DNA of 63,757 nucleotides from Desulfocapsa sp. GTDB lineage: Bacteria; Desulfobacterota; Desulfobulbia; Desulfobulbales; Desulfocapsaceae. The stretch lies in NCBI GenBank assembly GCA_024763035.1, contig JANTGG010000004.1, forward strand, positions 1 to 63,757, written 5' to 3'. Position numbers and translations under genes: made by a program. Of the stretch, positions 39,401 to 46,314 are shown one piece after another. The notes under the pieces are model-generated. The model had not been told where the DNA came from and ran no database searches. It was given only the letters and a program-made list of their open reading frames with translations. Numbering within the stretch: the first letter of the stretch is position 1; every line of letters begins with the position of its first letter.

Positions 39401-41395
39401 GCAGACGCCTCAGAGCTCATGGGGGTAACTTCCCCTGAAACCTTTGATTCAATCGTAACTTTAAAAGACTATACGGTGAATGGTGAGGGGGCGTTGGAGG
39501 AGAAGCTGATTGAAAATGTGCCTTTTCATATGGCTGTTGACAGTCGTTTCGGCATTATCAAACCTGAGAGCTGGACAGGAAACAGGAAAGCACCCGGTGA
39601 GATCCAGTTTGCCCATTCCGAGTTGCTGCAGACCAGAGGGCGTTTTGAAAAGGCTATTGAAGAGTATGGAAACATGCTTAACGCCATTGAATTGCAGGCA
39701 GACCTGATTCAGACACAGTTTGATTTGAACAGGGATGAAATTTTCATATTGAACCGGGCCAAGGATCAACAGGTCAGCTTGAATCAGGATGTTGTCACCG
39801 GTCGTTCCATTATTAACACCATGCAGACTGCAGCACGTCTGGCTACGCTTGTTGCCAATGCCACTGCCGAAGCTTTTCCCGGTGTTACCGGTATAATAGC
39901 CGGGTTCAGTAATGGTGCCATTGTCGACGTCTTGTCTGGAGCCAGGGGTGCTGCCAAGGCGGTTGGTTCTGCTTTGAGCGAATTGTCCAATATGGCTGCC
40001 AATGCGGCGGCACTTTCAGAACTTTCCAATCAGCAGGCAAAAGAGCTTGTTTCGCTGGAGTCTAATATTTCACTCACCACTGTGAGGAATGATTTCGCAG
40101 TCAAACAGCAGCTGCTGCAGTTGGAAAACATGATCCGTAATGCCTCGCTGCAGCGTCTGGAGTTGTTTAATCTGATGGAATCCCTTCGTCAGTCCGGAGC
40201 ACGTTATCTGGCGGTCATGGCAAAAGGGCAGCGACTTCTTGCAGACAGGCATCGTTTCCGCAGGCAGACAGCTGCCCAGATTCAGGATTATCGTTACAAG
40301 GATATGACATTCAGGATTTTCAGAAATGATGCTCTGCAGCAGTATCGGGCTCAGTTTGATATGGCTGCCCGTTACGTTTACCTTGCTGCCAAGGCGTATG
40401 ATTATGAAACCACTCTCCTTGACTCCGACAGCAGGGCGGGGTCTGATTTTCTGAGTAATATAGTAAGACAGCGTACAATAGGATTTATTGAAAATGGTCA
40501 GCCTCTGACAGGTTCAGGGCTGGCAGATCCCATGAAACGAATGGCTCAGAATTTTCAGGTGTTGAAAAATCAGCTCGGATTCAATAATCCCCAGGTTGAG
40601 ACCAACCGATTTTCTCTGCGTCAGGAACTGATGCGGGTGAGAATGGACTCAGGATCTAATTCCACATGGCAAAGGGCGTTGCGCAGTTATCTGGTAAAAG
40701 ATCTCTGGGATGTTCCCGAATTCCGCAGATACTGCAGGCCTTTTGCAGCTGAAGGTGTGGCTCAGCCGGGACTGGTCATTCCTTTTACCACCACAGTTAC
40801 ATCAGGTCTCAACTTTTTCGGGTGGCCCTTAAGTGGTGGAGACAGTTACTATTCATCAACAAATTTCGCAACCAAGGTGAGATCTGTCGGGGTCTGGTTC
40901 AGTAATTACAATGCAGTGGGACTTGCACAGACACCAAGGATTTATCTGATACCGGTCGGGGAAGATATACTGCGGACGCCGTCGTCCTCATTTAAAGATA
41001 TTCGCACATGGCAGGTGGTTGATCAGAAACTGCCGCAGCCGTTTCCTGTTGATACCACAGAGTTGGAAAATAATCCGGATTGGATTCCATCAGTGGATAC
41101 TGTTTTTGATGAGATGTTTGAAATCCGGAAGCATTCTGATTTCCGTGCATATCATGATTCCGGTTATATTAATCAATCGGAAATGCAGTATGATACCAGA
41201 TTAATAGGACGCTCCGTATGGAACTCAAGGTGGCTTTTGATTATTCCGGGGCAAAGTCTGTTGTATGACCCTGATGAAGGGCTTGATACCTTTATTAATG
41301 GTCCGCTTATAGAGGGAAGTGATAATGAACGAACCGGCAACGGAATTTTTGATATTAAGCTGTTCTTTGAGACCTATGGCTACTCAGGAAATTAG
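30461..41395 (+). CDS. Giant secreted beta-helix protein with TcA-like C-terminus
   Basis: 3644 residues with a signal peptide (MKVRRNSILLTCICLF ... SSAIQA). Three right-handed parallel beta-helix blocks (about 28-325, 330-750, 868-1300) carry Pmp-like GGA and FxxN repeats. Blocks 1 and 3 begin with DUF1565-like TIxxAIDAA...GDxVxVxAGxY, and all three end in DIGAYEY/H. A long beta-rich middle follows (about 1300-2400). The last 1200 residues are mostly helical: a segment DNPEYLQHLGMIQVYETLLDRG...A...LYVLLGNEAYGD; a Gly/Ala-rich turn between long helices (near 3135-3165); a charged helix with FRIFRNDALQQYRAQFDMAA; and a final beta domain (about 3434-3644) ending NGIFDIKLFFETYGYSGN. This order resembles the channel and TcB-binding domains of Tc-toxin TcA. 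The start at 30461 fits the signal peptide; an earlier ATG at 30407 lacks a ribosome site. Confidence 0.8.
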   Translation: MKVRRNSILLTCICLFCCVFGSSAIQAATIVVGPVSSDFATIAEAIDAASAGDIIQVQAGMYYEHDLDFGGKDIVLTSMFGARQTIIDCENKGRAFNFSSGETTAARIKGFTLQNGTAGHGGAISITNASPTLSHLILFNNNATGNGGALYLYGSVSRIDNSLFYENSATSYGGVMEIQHSSQIKVVNCTFVTNQGNYGGAVDLDTSALEVYNSIFWGNSAGSTGDQINIYNASAVLDIRNNDIEGGIAAINNNGVLNDYGGNIDADPLFHGYGNYRLRPGSPCIDAGDAEGLGFSESDYALDGVGGIHRQVGGIIDIGAYEYYSQAVEGPEILWAASDSMDQYADGTTILIPPGTYLIPAGKKIQIQSKAVALVSTGGADEPVVLDGGSRERAIVILSDTSRSNVAIEGFKFVNCKAPTAADSADWEGGGAAVYIDGSVLSLRNCVLRRNSSTNGGAVYIASRESGGESPLFQSLLNITGSRFVRNTAQQAGGAVNVGMISETTDVSANKVFVADTLFYENKCLTGVGGALSFQTNLYGMLMDILVERSRFIRNQAFKGGAVNAKGVKSFTAVNSIFLENTADRQGAAVYLTPATELGSGAGLFAFCTFHKNSAVNEGSTLDSSNDWTQLGVYNSIFWENSSADRGAIQLTSEELTMDSCILQGGIASVVSPSVGSTPVLTASGIIEEDPVLVYHDADLHLMPDSPAVDHGTTTLPVAMPEVDFDGHARVLDGDGDSTVVPDIGAYEHCLPSDTALGVSREFFFFGYNKSKQVIPDAQTLQLKNSSEVNVVWQFVNLPDWISVSPDGVQERYVLQPGDEQNVSLSCIPEVISQMDYGLHSAVLAVYDADTNEQLATVEVELTVTRTIVVPTDYPTIQQAIDAAVDGDDVLVEAGTYTGIGNRDISFLGKRIVVHSSSGPENTIVDVQQTALTSAFLFESGETGSSVLDGFTITNATSSAIRISSAATIVNCIFDTNGFPDRTDWVSRNGGAMTIDGNNSYIANCQFLDNWAGYHGLGVVAFGEGGAMNITGNNNTIYNCLFSGNGIKTSSTYYTNFGGAVMVRGTGNSIRSSRFQGNHAENAGGGVYLFGTVERNFVENCTFDSNVAVSAEAGGLFVGYGTVHNSVFYYNRAEGGTAIAINRGEVDNCTFVQNTGVDYTARSCLRIAGVEAVPIVNNLFYQNSSNQIDFSYSGTAQVSYSVIPYTSSGTANEDYDYYHANSHIDLGSNVYWYNESSQPLPMVNSNGQDYRLNPEFYYCIDQGTVIPDIYSDIRGSIRPVDGDDDGNSEFDIGAYEYSRYFGGSELDSPASPFSDLHIESSVILVGHEYEVQWKDKNPFPNFDDRVYQAGEYDVMLSLVNESGRRINLLEYPRTIRLSPLGYSLPVTFTPEHLGTWRIRLEIADDPGQFIESAPILIEYKDVISVHMGEQIHPPAAALTDQKPVVDIENAVYWSADTKRLWAVKPTTVVVSWYTDVEHTDVVSMVIHIKKPDDPLIHIAHTQPVDLLPEGTPYDMVNMLYTASGASMNANTFSAENEGYSVLFFRDEQAEQIETREIVQVVRTVYWNHTPVDAEDTITFPHIRTGYLGEELIDGDHNALCGSGYVFYEDGWYDGYGENRAYDRSSRTGPIFPVNALQGDTDDGRDNLLVVWYRQETNDNTGVCWPDKPDDYEVEPPVEPPVIVVASGLGSGELRPGDFGAQEDMMIYSQPDRIKIGYNPNEEHAAFFTAQASENPAVFALRNDLNRTVTDLSFTSDPYVLLKYRDPKNNGQWNFRAYKVVDASSRYQFSGTVQEDSGGNARYYIDGSGGLQPVSGNLPQVSYYLDARGHLKNPSDLDDLCYNYSGGTISVQACLPENDVKVHYLDLNGQLQVLADPQPSFEANGLLAPGSLPTDSYFIDPFNVLVKGDVYYRFYYPQTAGGEINPFYPLNQMTFGPCAESETTTPLWVLEDKDHKFFAKNGGLSGGIQDVTVKYYYRLQSGFYYDRNGDDRQDPETPLGSCIPLLDHGSMDPQAVDFAVSWPSPVPTLHVGETLMDAKMQEGESVGLPNIKDQCIATVLYDQPVEQSGNYDSHSVNLIDPLQEHKLIWGLADPEGQLPQALKPKMNLSTGRWEFPGLPEHLRLRLSYDPVDGLDENSGLYGSLKLRGSYKVDTGEPTILLNVLSSRDLDTIKAVLLENPPANNDFITHVIELNDLQALPAMSYPASGAVTTSRMYPQRSQFDSETKALTAGDARGTGYVTLSFNNHPDCAAPTTLQVIRVAGPLYQGEIKVIEPVNPFEEKLTLRHNGDFGGQSDGHWFQWKYLPADFSGIPCPPDETPETYGQDCVVKNWQDYFAVDAVNNPPGSTTDTPPVDQYPDGSPDNFYKGAVDVTVQGTGQQLLPDKWFSVRYYDDKHLLAPSYPTEYEKTVSSWTNPQLYEGWIKRVMKKINLFDQKAKDFHAGDVNTVSSMISLAGEEYEGNVALSDNPEYLQHLGMIQVYETLLDRGNSLAEGIDSADINKALLFAANRLADLYVLLGNEAYGDAEDPTIGFSTEDGQVGLEASSIFCFENQVDSQLDEELALLRGRSEPGIRPYYNRLVWNFTLGDGEVAYKENYNISDQPTLDTDNDTFADTPDGEVNEMDAKIMFPMGHGDAWGHYLSAVKKYYSLFKKDNFTWIPQSEAILVAGNPVQVDYRDERKFAVAAAARAKTGAEIVDLTYRKFYTEDPDGQWQGYKDTDSDRAWGLSGWSKRAGQGAFLDWVAGNSMLPDMPGVLEGQYAVEGQTVFTLSKIVYTPGAESTLSVYHNGTQLIPGPANDYIESGTSEVTLTTAAAAGDELVFEAKMADSSFTVRDIAKIDRTSVLELGEIVSSYNAIQAKMDEADAQLNPLGIAKESVPFDIDPAQVANGETHFEQIYGRAVDAMNNAIAVFNHANQNTSLLRRQQDSLADFQRNIENMEADYNNRLIEVYGYPYPEDCGPGKLYSTPYCSSGPDLYHYMYADASELMGVTSPETFDSIVTLKDYTVNGEGALEEKLIENVPFHMAVDSRFGIIKPESWTGNRKAPGEIQFAHSELLQTRGRFEKAIEEYGNMLNAIELQADLIQTQFDLNRDEIFILNRAKDQQVSLNQDVVTGRSIINTMQTAARLATLVANATAEAFPGVTGIIAGFSNGAIVDVLSGARGAAKAVGSALSELSNMAANAAALSELSNQQAKELVSLESNISLTTVRNDFAVKQQLLQLENMIRNASLQRLELFNLMESLRQSGARYLAVMAKGQRLLADRHRFRRQTAAQIQDYRYKDMTFRIFRNDALQQYRAQFDMAARYVYLAAKAYDYETTLLDSDSRAGSDFLSNIVRQRTIGFIENGQPLTGSGLADPMKRMAQNFQVLKNQLGFNNPQVETNRFSLRQELMRVRMDSGSNSTWQRALRSYLVKDLWDVPEFRRYCRPFAAEGVAQPGLVIPFTTTVTSGLNFFGWPLSGGDSYYSSTNFATKVRSVGVWFSNYNAVGLAQTPRIYLIPVGEDILRTPSSSFKDIRTWQVVDQKLPQPFPVDTTELENNPDWIPSVDTVFDEMFEIRKHSDFRAYHDSGYINQSEMQYDTRLIGRSVWNSRWLLIIPGQSLLYDPDEGLDTFINGPLIEGSDNERTGNGIFDIKLFFETYGYSGN

Positions 41396-41401
41396 GAGAA
41401 A

Positions 41402-42133
41402 ATGATGCGAACCATTGAAAGAAGTAAACTGTTGCTATTTGTCAGGAAAATGAAAATTTTTTCTCGCACTGTTTTTCCGCTTGTTGTCGTTTTGCTCACC
41501 ATTGCAGGAAACAGTGATGCAAGGATTCCAGAACCAGGCAATATTCTCTACGGACTGTTGCCGGTTGAAAACAATATGATCTCTTTACAGGTCAACGGGG
41601 AGGTACTCTGTTCCTATACTCTGGGTGATATTCCTGTTGCCGGACAGAATTTTGTCCTTCGTGTACCCATTGATACCATGGATCCTCAGGAACCGGGTAC
41701 TGCGCGTCCCGGTGATGAGGCTTTTCTGTATCTTGATGCCGAAACAACTGCTGTTGCCACGGTGATCATCGGGGAAAGGGGGACGGTACAGCGGATTTTC
41801 CTTCCCGGTACACCCATTGATACCGATATGGACGGGGTTAATGACGATGTTGATAACTGTCCTGGAATTGCCAATGCTGATCAGGATGATGCCAATAATA
41901 ACGGTATAGGTGATGCCTGCGATGCTGCCTCGGATACAGACGGTGACGGTTACAGTGACAAGCTTGAATATGAATACTACAATTCCGGCAGGTTGGATCT
42001 TGACCAACAAAGTCCATACGATCCTTTGGTGAAAAATACTCCCGGTGATATCGGCTACGTGGCACCGGAAAAAAGTTCCTTCTGGCTAATGATGTTGCCG
42101 GCAATCCTCAGCAGCAAAACAGGGGGGCAGTAA
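41402..42133 (+). CDS. Secreted thrombospondin type 3 repeat protein
   Basis: 243 residues. A hydrophobic export signal (about residues 20-36, ending near SDARIPEPG) is followed by a beta-rich domain of about 100 residues and then calcium-binding thrombospondin type 3 repeats (DTDMDGVNDDVDNCP, DDANNNGIGDACD, DTDGDGYSD). AGGAG precedes two adjacent ATG codons (41402 and 41405); the second has the better spacing. It starts 6 bases after the giant gene and is the last gene of the locus. It may be a small surface or stabilising component. Confidence 0.82.
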   Translation: MMRTIERSKLLLFVRKMKIFSRTVFPLVVVLLTIAGNSDARIPEPGNILYGLLPVENNMISLQVNGEVLCSYTLGDIPVAGQNFVLRVPIDTMDPQEPGTARPGDEAFLYLDAETTAVATVIIGERGTVQRIFLPGTPIDTDMDGVNDDVDNCPGIANADQDDANNNGIGDACDAASDTDGDGYSDKLEYEYYNSGRLDLDQQSPYDPLVKNTPGDIGYVAPEKSSFWLMMLPAILSSKTGGQ

Positions 42134-42139
42134 GGGAAT

Positions 42140-42191
42140 TGCAGGCAGGAGACAAGTGGAAGGATAAATTTCCATTTGTCTCCTGCCTGCA
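42140..42191. terminator. 22-bp hairpin at the end of the Tc-like locus
   Basis: Arms 42140-42161 and 42170-42191 pair over 22 positions with a single G-T, around an 8-base loop. No T-run follows on either strand. It may end or stabilise the locus transcript, or be an RNase III substrate. It begins 6 bases after the last stop codon. Confidence 0.65.
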
Positions 42192-42341
42192 GGTATCCAG
42201 CATTTGTATTCACCTGAAGACAAGCACGCCAGTTTTTAGGTCTGGTTTTCATGTAGGTTAAAAACTCTATCTCCGCATCAATCTGGTCGGTAATCCTTCT
42301 TGTTTCCAATGATACAGAACGTTATGTGTGAAAAGTACCTC

Positions 42342-42370
42342 TTGACTTTGCGTCCGTAAATACGTACGGT
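42342..42370 (+). promoter_or_regulatory. Promoter and likely operator of the toxin-antitoxin pair
   Basis: TTGACT (42342-42347), 17 bases, TACGGT (42365-42370). The inverted repeat CCGTA (42354-42358) / TACGG (42365-42369) overlaps the -10, where a YefM-type antitoxin would bind for autorepression. Confidence 0.45.
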
Positions 42371-42389
42371 ATCAACAGGAGGTCATACT

Positions 42390-42632
42390 ATGAATATAGT
42401 AAATGCAACCGAGGCACGTTCTAAACTTTATAAGCTTATTGACGAAACAGCCGCATCTCATCAACCAATAGTAATAACTGGAAAAAGATCTAATGCTGTT
42501 TTGATTTCAGAGGAAGACTGGAATTCTATAGCTGAAACCCTTTTTTTAACATCCATACCCGGAATGCAGAAGTCCATCAAAGAAGGTTTAGTATTAGATT
42601 TATCAGAGTGCTCCAAGGAGCTTGATTGGTGA
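42390..42632 (+). CDS. YefM/Phd-type antitoxin
   Basis: 80 residues: the N-terminal DNA-binding half (MNIVNATEARSKLYKLIDE, VITGKRSNAVLISEEDW) matches the Phd/YefM family, and the acidic C-terminal tail would wrap the toxin. AGGAGG lies 9 bases before the ATG. It overlaps the toxin start (GTGA). It should neutralise the downstream YoeB-like toxin and repress its own promoter. Confidence 0.92.
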   Translation: MNIVNATEARSKLYKLIDETAASHQPIVITGKRSNAVLISEEDWNSIAETLFLTSIPGMQKSIKEGLVLDLSECSKELDW

Positions 42633-42892
42633 ATTGGGAATTAGTCTATACAAAGCAAGCTCAAAAAGATGCAAAAAAACTCGCAAGTGCAGGTTTAAAG
42701 AAAAAGGCACTAATATTACTCGAAGCAATTACCGAAAATCCTTTTCAAAATCCACCTCCCTATGAGAAGTTGGTAGGCGAATTAGCTGGAGCGTATTCAC
42801 GTCGAATCAACATCCAACACAGGCTTGTGTATCAAGTATTTCGAAAAGAAAAAGTCGTTAAAGTCATAAGACTCTGGACACATTACGAATAA
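42629..42892 (+). CDS. YoeB/Txe-type mRNA interferase toxin
   Basis: 87 residues of the RelE superfamily. The Txe/YoeB features are WELVYTKQAQKDAKKL at the N-terminus, SRRINIQHRLVYQV in the centre, and the C-terminal catalytic His-Tyr in RLWTHYE. YoeB cleaves mRNA in the ribosomal A site. The GTG at 42629 has AAGGAG 8 bases upstream and overlaps the antitoxin stop by four bases, the usual coupling of such pairs. Confidence 0.92.
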   Translation: MNWELVYTKQAQKDAKKLASAGLKKKALILLEAITENPFQNPPPYEKLVGELAGAYSRRINIQHRLVYQVFRKEKVVKVIRLWTHYE

Positions 42893-42930
42893 GGATAGAT
42901 CGTGAGAGCGAAGCGATCCGCGATCTATCC
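42893..42930. repeat. Inverted repeat after the toxin gene
   Basis: GGATAGATCG (42893-42902) and CGATCTATCC (42921-42930) form a perfect 10-bp stem with an 18-base loop just after the toxin stop. There is no T-run. It may be a terminator or a scar of the insertion of the pair. Confidence 0.5.
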
Positions 42931-43092
42931 ATTGTTGGACGAGCCCGGCGTACCAAGAAGCAGTTAAAAATGATTCACTAAGAGACGATTATCTGTAAAA
43001 AAAACGGATTTTTATATGGCATTATCTTCAGACGCGGTGCTATTATATCGTTCGTTTACCCGAGAAAATGATTTTAGTGGAGTATGGAAGTG

Positions 43093-44277
43093 ATGAAGAT
43101 TAAAGGATTCAGAACTGCTGCGGTTGCAGCGGGAATTCGATATAAGGACAGGCTCGATCTTGGGCTTATCGTCAGCGATGTACCGGCTGTTACTGCAGGT
43201 GTATTTACCACCAATCAGGTCAAGGCAGCCCCCGTTCTTCTTGATATGGATCGTTTGAAACAGGGACGCGCCCAGGCAATTCTTGTGAACTCCGGTTGTG
43301 CAAACGCCTGTACCGGCAAACATGGAATGGAGGCGGCCCTTGCAAGCAGCAGATCACTTGCCGGCAGGTTGAAAATCAGTGAAGATATGGTACTTGTTTC
43401 TTCAACCGGTGTGATCGGTGAACGTCTGAATGTCCCTGCCATGGAAAATTCCATGCAGGATCTTGTGGATTCACTGTCCGACGACGGCTTTGAAGACGTG
43501 GCAAAAGCCATTATGACAACTGATACAGTCTCCAAAACGGTGTCACGAACGGTGAGTATTAATGAACATGAAGTACAGTTTATGGGGATGGCAAAGGGTG
43601 CCGGCATGATTATGCCTAATATGGCAACCATGCTCTCATTTATTATAACTGATGCGCAGATCAGTTATACAGAACTGCAGCAGTCTTTACGGCAGGCAGT
43701 CAACAAGACTTTCAACCGGATTACCATAGACGGTGACACCAGCACCAATGATATGGTGATTGTAATGGCAAACGGAAGCGCCGGGAATCACTGGATCGAC
43801 GAAGATACTCCCATCGACAGACAGGCGTTTCAGGATGGTCTAGAAGATGTTTTAAAAGAACTGGCCCTGAAGATTGTAAATGACGGAGAAGGGGCAACCA
43901 AATCAATAACCATTCGAGTCTGTGGTGCCCGCTCCGAACAGGATGCAGAGACCATGGCGAGGACTGTTGCCAACTCCAGTCTGGTAAAAACAGCATTTTT
44001 TGGTGAGGATGCAAACTGGGGGCGTATTCTTGCTGCCATGGGAAGGAGTGGTGTCCGATTTAATCCTGATATTGTCGATATTGCCTTTGGTGATGTTGTT
44101 CTGGTGAAAAATGGGGTGGGATTAGGGAAGGAGGTTGAAGAGGCCGCCACCGGGATTTTAAAACAGAAAAACATTACCCTTTGTATTGATCTGAAAGACG
44201 GTACAGGCTGTGAAGAAATTTATACCTGTGATTTTTCACTTGATTATGTGAAAATCAATGCCGATTACAGAACCTGA
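43093..44277 (+). CDS. argJ: Glutamate N-acetyltransferase / amino-acid acetyltransferase
   Basis: 394 residues. ArgJ moves the acetyl group from N-acetylornithine to glutamate in the cyclic arginine pathway. The precursor self-cleaves before the threonine in KGAGMIMPNMATML (usual form KGSGMIHPNMATML), giving two chains. NSGCANACTG and FGEDANWGRI are also diagnostic. The ATG at 43093 (MKIKGFRTAAV) has GGAG at a good distance; the in-frame ATG at 43084 is too close to it. It heads a dense plus-strand series. Confidence 0.96.
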   Translation: MKIKGFRTAAVAAGIRYKDRLDLGLIVSDVPAVTAGVFTTNQVKAAPVLLDMDRLKQGRAQAILVNSGCANACTGKHGMEAALASSRSLAGRLKISEDMVLVSSTGVIGERLNVPAMENSMQDLVDSLSDDGFEDVAKAIMTTDTVSKTVSRTVSINEHEVQFMGMAKGAGMIMPNMATMLSFIITDAQISYTELQQSLRQAVNKTFNRITIDGDTSTNDMVIVMANGSAGNHWIDEDTPIDRQAFQDGLEDVLKELALKIVNDGEGATKSITIRVCGARSEQDAETMARTVANSSLVKTAFFGEDANWGRILAAMGRSGVRFNPDIVDIAFGDVVLVKNGVGLGKEVEEAATGILKQKNITLCIDLKDGTGCEEIYTCDFSLDYVKINADYRT

Positions 44278-44292
44278 GATTGTGATAACTAG

Positions 44293-45027
44293 ATGGAAAT
44301 TATAGCAATATATTCGAGTAAAGGTGGTGTCGGGAAAACTGCAGCCTCCGTAAATCTTTCCTATGCCAGTTCCAGAAGAGGGAAAAGAACTATCCTCTGT
44401 GATATGGACCCGCAGGGAGCGGCATCATACTATTTCAATGTTAAAACAAAGGGGAAGTATAATAAAAAACGATTTCTCAAGGGAAAACTGCAGAAGTATG
44501 TCAGCCAGACTGACTACCCCTGCCTGGACCTGCTGCCTACCCATTTTTCTTTTCGCAATCTCGATCTCGACCTTGATCGTGACAGTAACGGACAGTTGAA
44601 GGACATCTTTGCAAAACTTGAAGACAGCTACGACTATATGATACTTGACTGTCCACCCAACATGACCCTTCTTTCCAAAAATATCATAATGGCTGCAGAT
44701 CAGGTGATTTCTCCAGTGACTCCCTCCACCCTTTCCATTCTGTCTCTGGCCCAGCTTGTAAAATTTTTCGATAAGATCAAGGCAGACAGAAAAAAACATC
44801 ACGCCTTTTTTTCCATGGTGGAAAAGAGAAAGAAAATGCATCAGGATACCCTGGCACGTTTTCGCAAGAAGAAGATTTTTTTGAAAACCTCCATTCCCTA
44901 CCTTGCCGAAGTTGAGAAAATGGGCATCACCCGTCAGCCGGTGGCTGTCACCTGGTCCGGTTCTCCTGCATCCCAGGCCTACGATAAACTGTGGATGGAG
45001 ATCTGGAAAAATCGTTCTGTTAAATAG
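44293..45027 (+). CDS. ParA/MinD-family ATPase (orphan)
   Basis: 244 residues with the deviant Walker A K10-G-G-V-G-K15-T16, DMDPQGAASYYF, and Walker B MILDCPPN. There is no ParB partner nearby and no amphipathic MinD tail, so a role in positioning a protein complex or regulating a neighbour is more likely than plasmid partition (inference). It begins 15 bases after argJ. Confidence 0.9.
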   Translation: MEIIAIYSSKGGVGKTAASVNLSYASSRRGKRTILCDMDPQGAASYYFNVKTKGKYNKKRFLKGKLQKYVSQTDYPCLDLLPTHFSFRNLDLDLDRDSNGQLKDIFAKLEDSYDYMILDCPPNMTLLSKNIIMAADQVISPVTPSTLSILSLAQLVKFFDKIKADRKKHHAFFSMVEKRKKMHQDTLARFRKKKIFLKTSIPYLAEVEKMGITRQPVAVTWSGSPASQAYDKLWMEIWKNRSVK

Positions 45028-45039
45028 CTGTCGAACAAT

Positions 45040-46218
45040 ATGCCAGCTATCGGGCAGAAAACTGTTGCAGGCAGTCTTGGCGGGCTCCTGTTTCTGTCAC
45101 TTCTCTTTTTTCTGAACTTCACATCGCGGGTCATCTTTTCTCCGCTGCTTCCTACGATTGAGGAAGAAATGGGCATTGTCCATGCTCAGTCCGGTTCGCT
45201 TTTCCTTTTTATTTCCATAGGATATTTTGTTTCCATCCTCTCATCCGGATTTGTCTCCGGCAGGTTCGGGCATAAGCGAACCATCGTGGGCTCCACAGTG
45301 CTGCTTGGAATTATTCTCTTTTTTATTCAGTTCTGCCAGAGTCTCTTTGCACTCAGGAGTATGCTTTTTATTTTGGGAATGGGCGCTGGTTTATATTTTC
45401 CATCAGGGATTGCCACAATTGTCAGGATTGTCGATCCACCCCATTGGGCAAGGGGGCTTGCCGTGCATGAACTTGCCCCAAACATGGCTTTTGCAGCAGC
45501 TCCTCTTATCAGTGATCTCCTGCTCTACTCTTTTTCCTGGCAGGGGGGCCTGGCATTTTTCGGAGTCCTTCTTATGACAAGCGGGGTATTCTATGGATTG
45601 AGTTCACAGGGCAGCCACAGTGTCGGGAAGGCACCTGATTTTCAATCATCGTCTGTTCTTTTTAAAATGGCATCTTTCTGGGGGATGCTGCTCCTTTTTT
45701 CTCTGGCAATTTGCTCAACCATCGGCGTGTATTCCATGACTCCGCTCTTTCTTGTTACAGAAAGAGGGATGACAGTAGAAAATGCAAATGTCTTCCTTTC
45801 CTTCTCAAGGCTTTTTTCTATCTGCATGCCACTGCTTGGGGGATGGTTCGGAGATCGTTTCGGAAATCACAGGGTGATGAGCGTGGTATTGCTGCTGGCT
45901 GGTATTTTCACCATATTTATGGCAATTCCCATGGGAAACGGTGTGTTGCTGCCATGTATTGTCCTGCAATGCATGATTGCCGTTTGCTTCTTTCCTTCAG
46001 GTTTTGCAGTGTTATCGGCACTTGCCCCAAAAGAATTCGGCAATCTGCCGGTTACGCTCTGTCTGCCCATGGCATTTCTTTTTGGAGCAGGGATTATGCC
46101 TGCCATGATCGGTTTTATTGGAGACAGGTACTCAATCAGCAGCGCTTTCATTCTTGTAGGTATCTTCATGGCTGTAACCGGAGGAATTGCTTTTTTTGCC
46201 ACTTGCAGAAAAAAATAA
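45040..46218 (+). CDS. MFS transporter
   Basis: 392 residues and about 12 membrane helices. The loop 2-3 motif A is SGRFGHKR, and a second-half copy reads GGWFGDRFGNHR. The substrate is unknown. It starts 12 bases after the ParA gene, so it is likely in the same transcript. Confidence 0.88.
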   Translation: MPAIGQKTVAGSLGGLLFLSLLFFLNFTSRVIFSPLLPTIEEEMGIVHAQSGSLFLFISIGYFVSILSSGFVSGRFGHKRTIVGSTVLLGIILFFIQFCQSLFALRSMLFILGMGAGLYFPSGIATIVRIVDPPHWARGLAVHELAPNMAFAAAPLISDLLLYSFSWQGGLAFFGVLLMTSGVFYGLSSQGSHSVGKAPDFQSSSVLFKMASFWGMLLLFSLAICSTIGVYSMTPLFLVTERGMTVENANVFLSFSRLFSICMPLLGGWFGDRFGNHRVMSVVLLLAGIFTIFMAIPMGNGVLLPCIVLQCMIAVCFFPSGFAVLSALAPKEFGNLPVTLCLPMAFLFGAGIMPAMIGFIGDRYSISSAFILVGIFMAVTGGIAFFATCRKK

Positions 46219-46314
46219 AAATCTTACTCTGTTGGTGTATTATTAAAAACCACGTAAACATGTTAAAACTCCCTGCGGTAATAAGTCATATACAGAAGAA
46301 TATCGTAATCGGCC

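Noticed and set aside
42893..42966. Possible integron attC site after the toxin gene (GTTGGAC at 42934-42940)
   Set aside because: No matching inverse core (RYYYAAC) on the other side of the hairpin and no integrase in the window.
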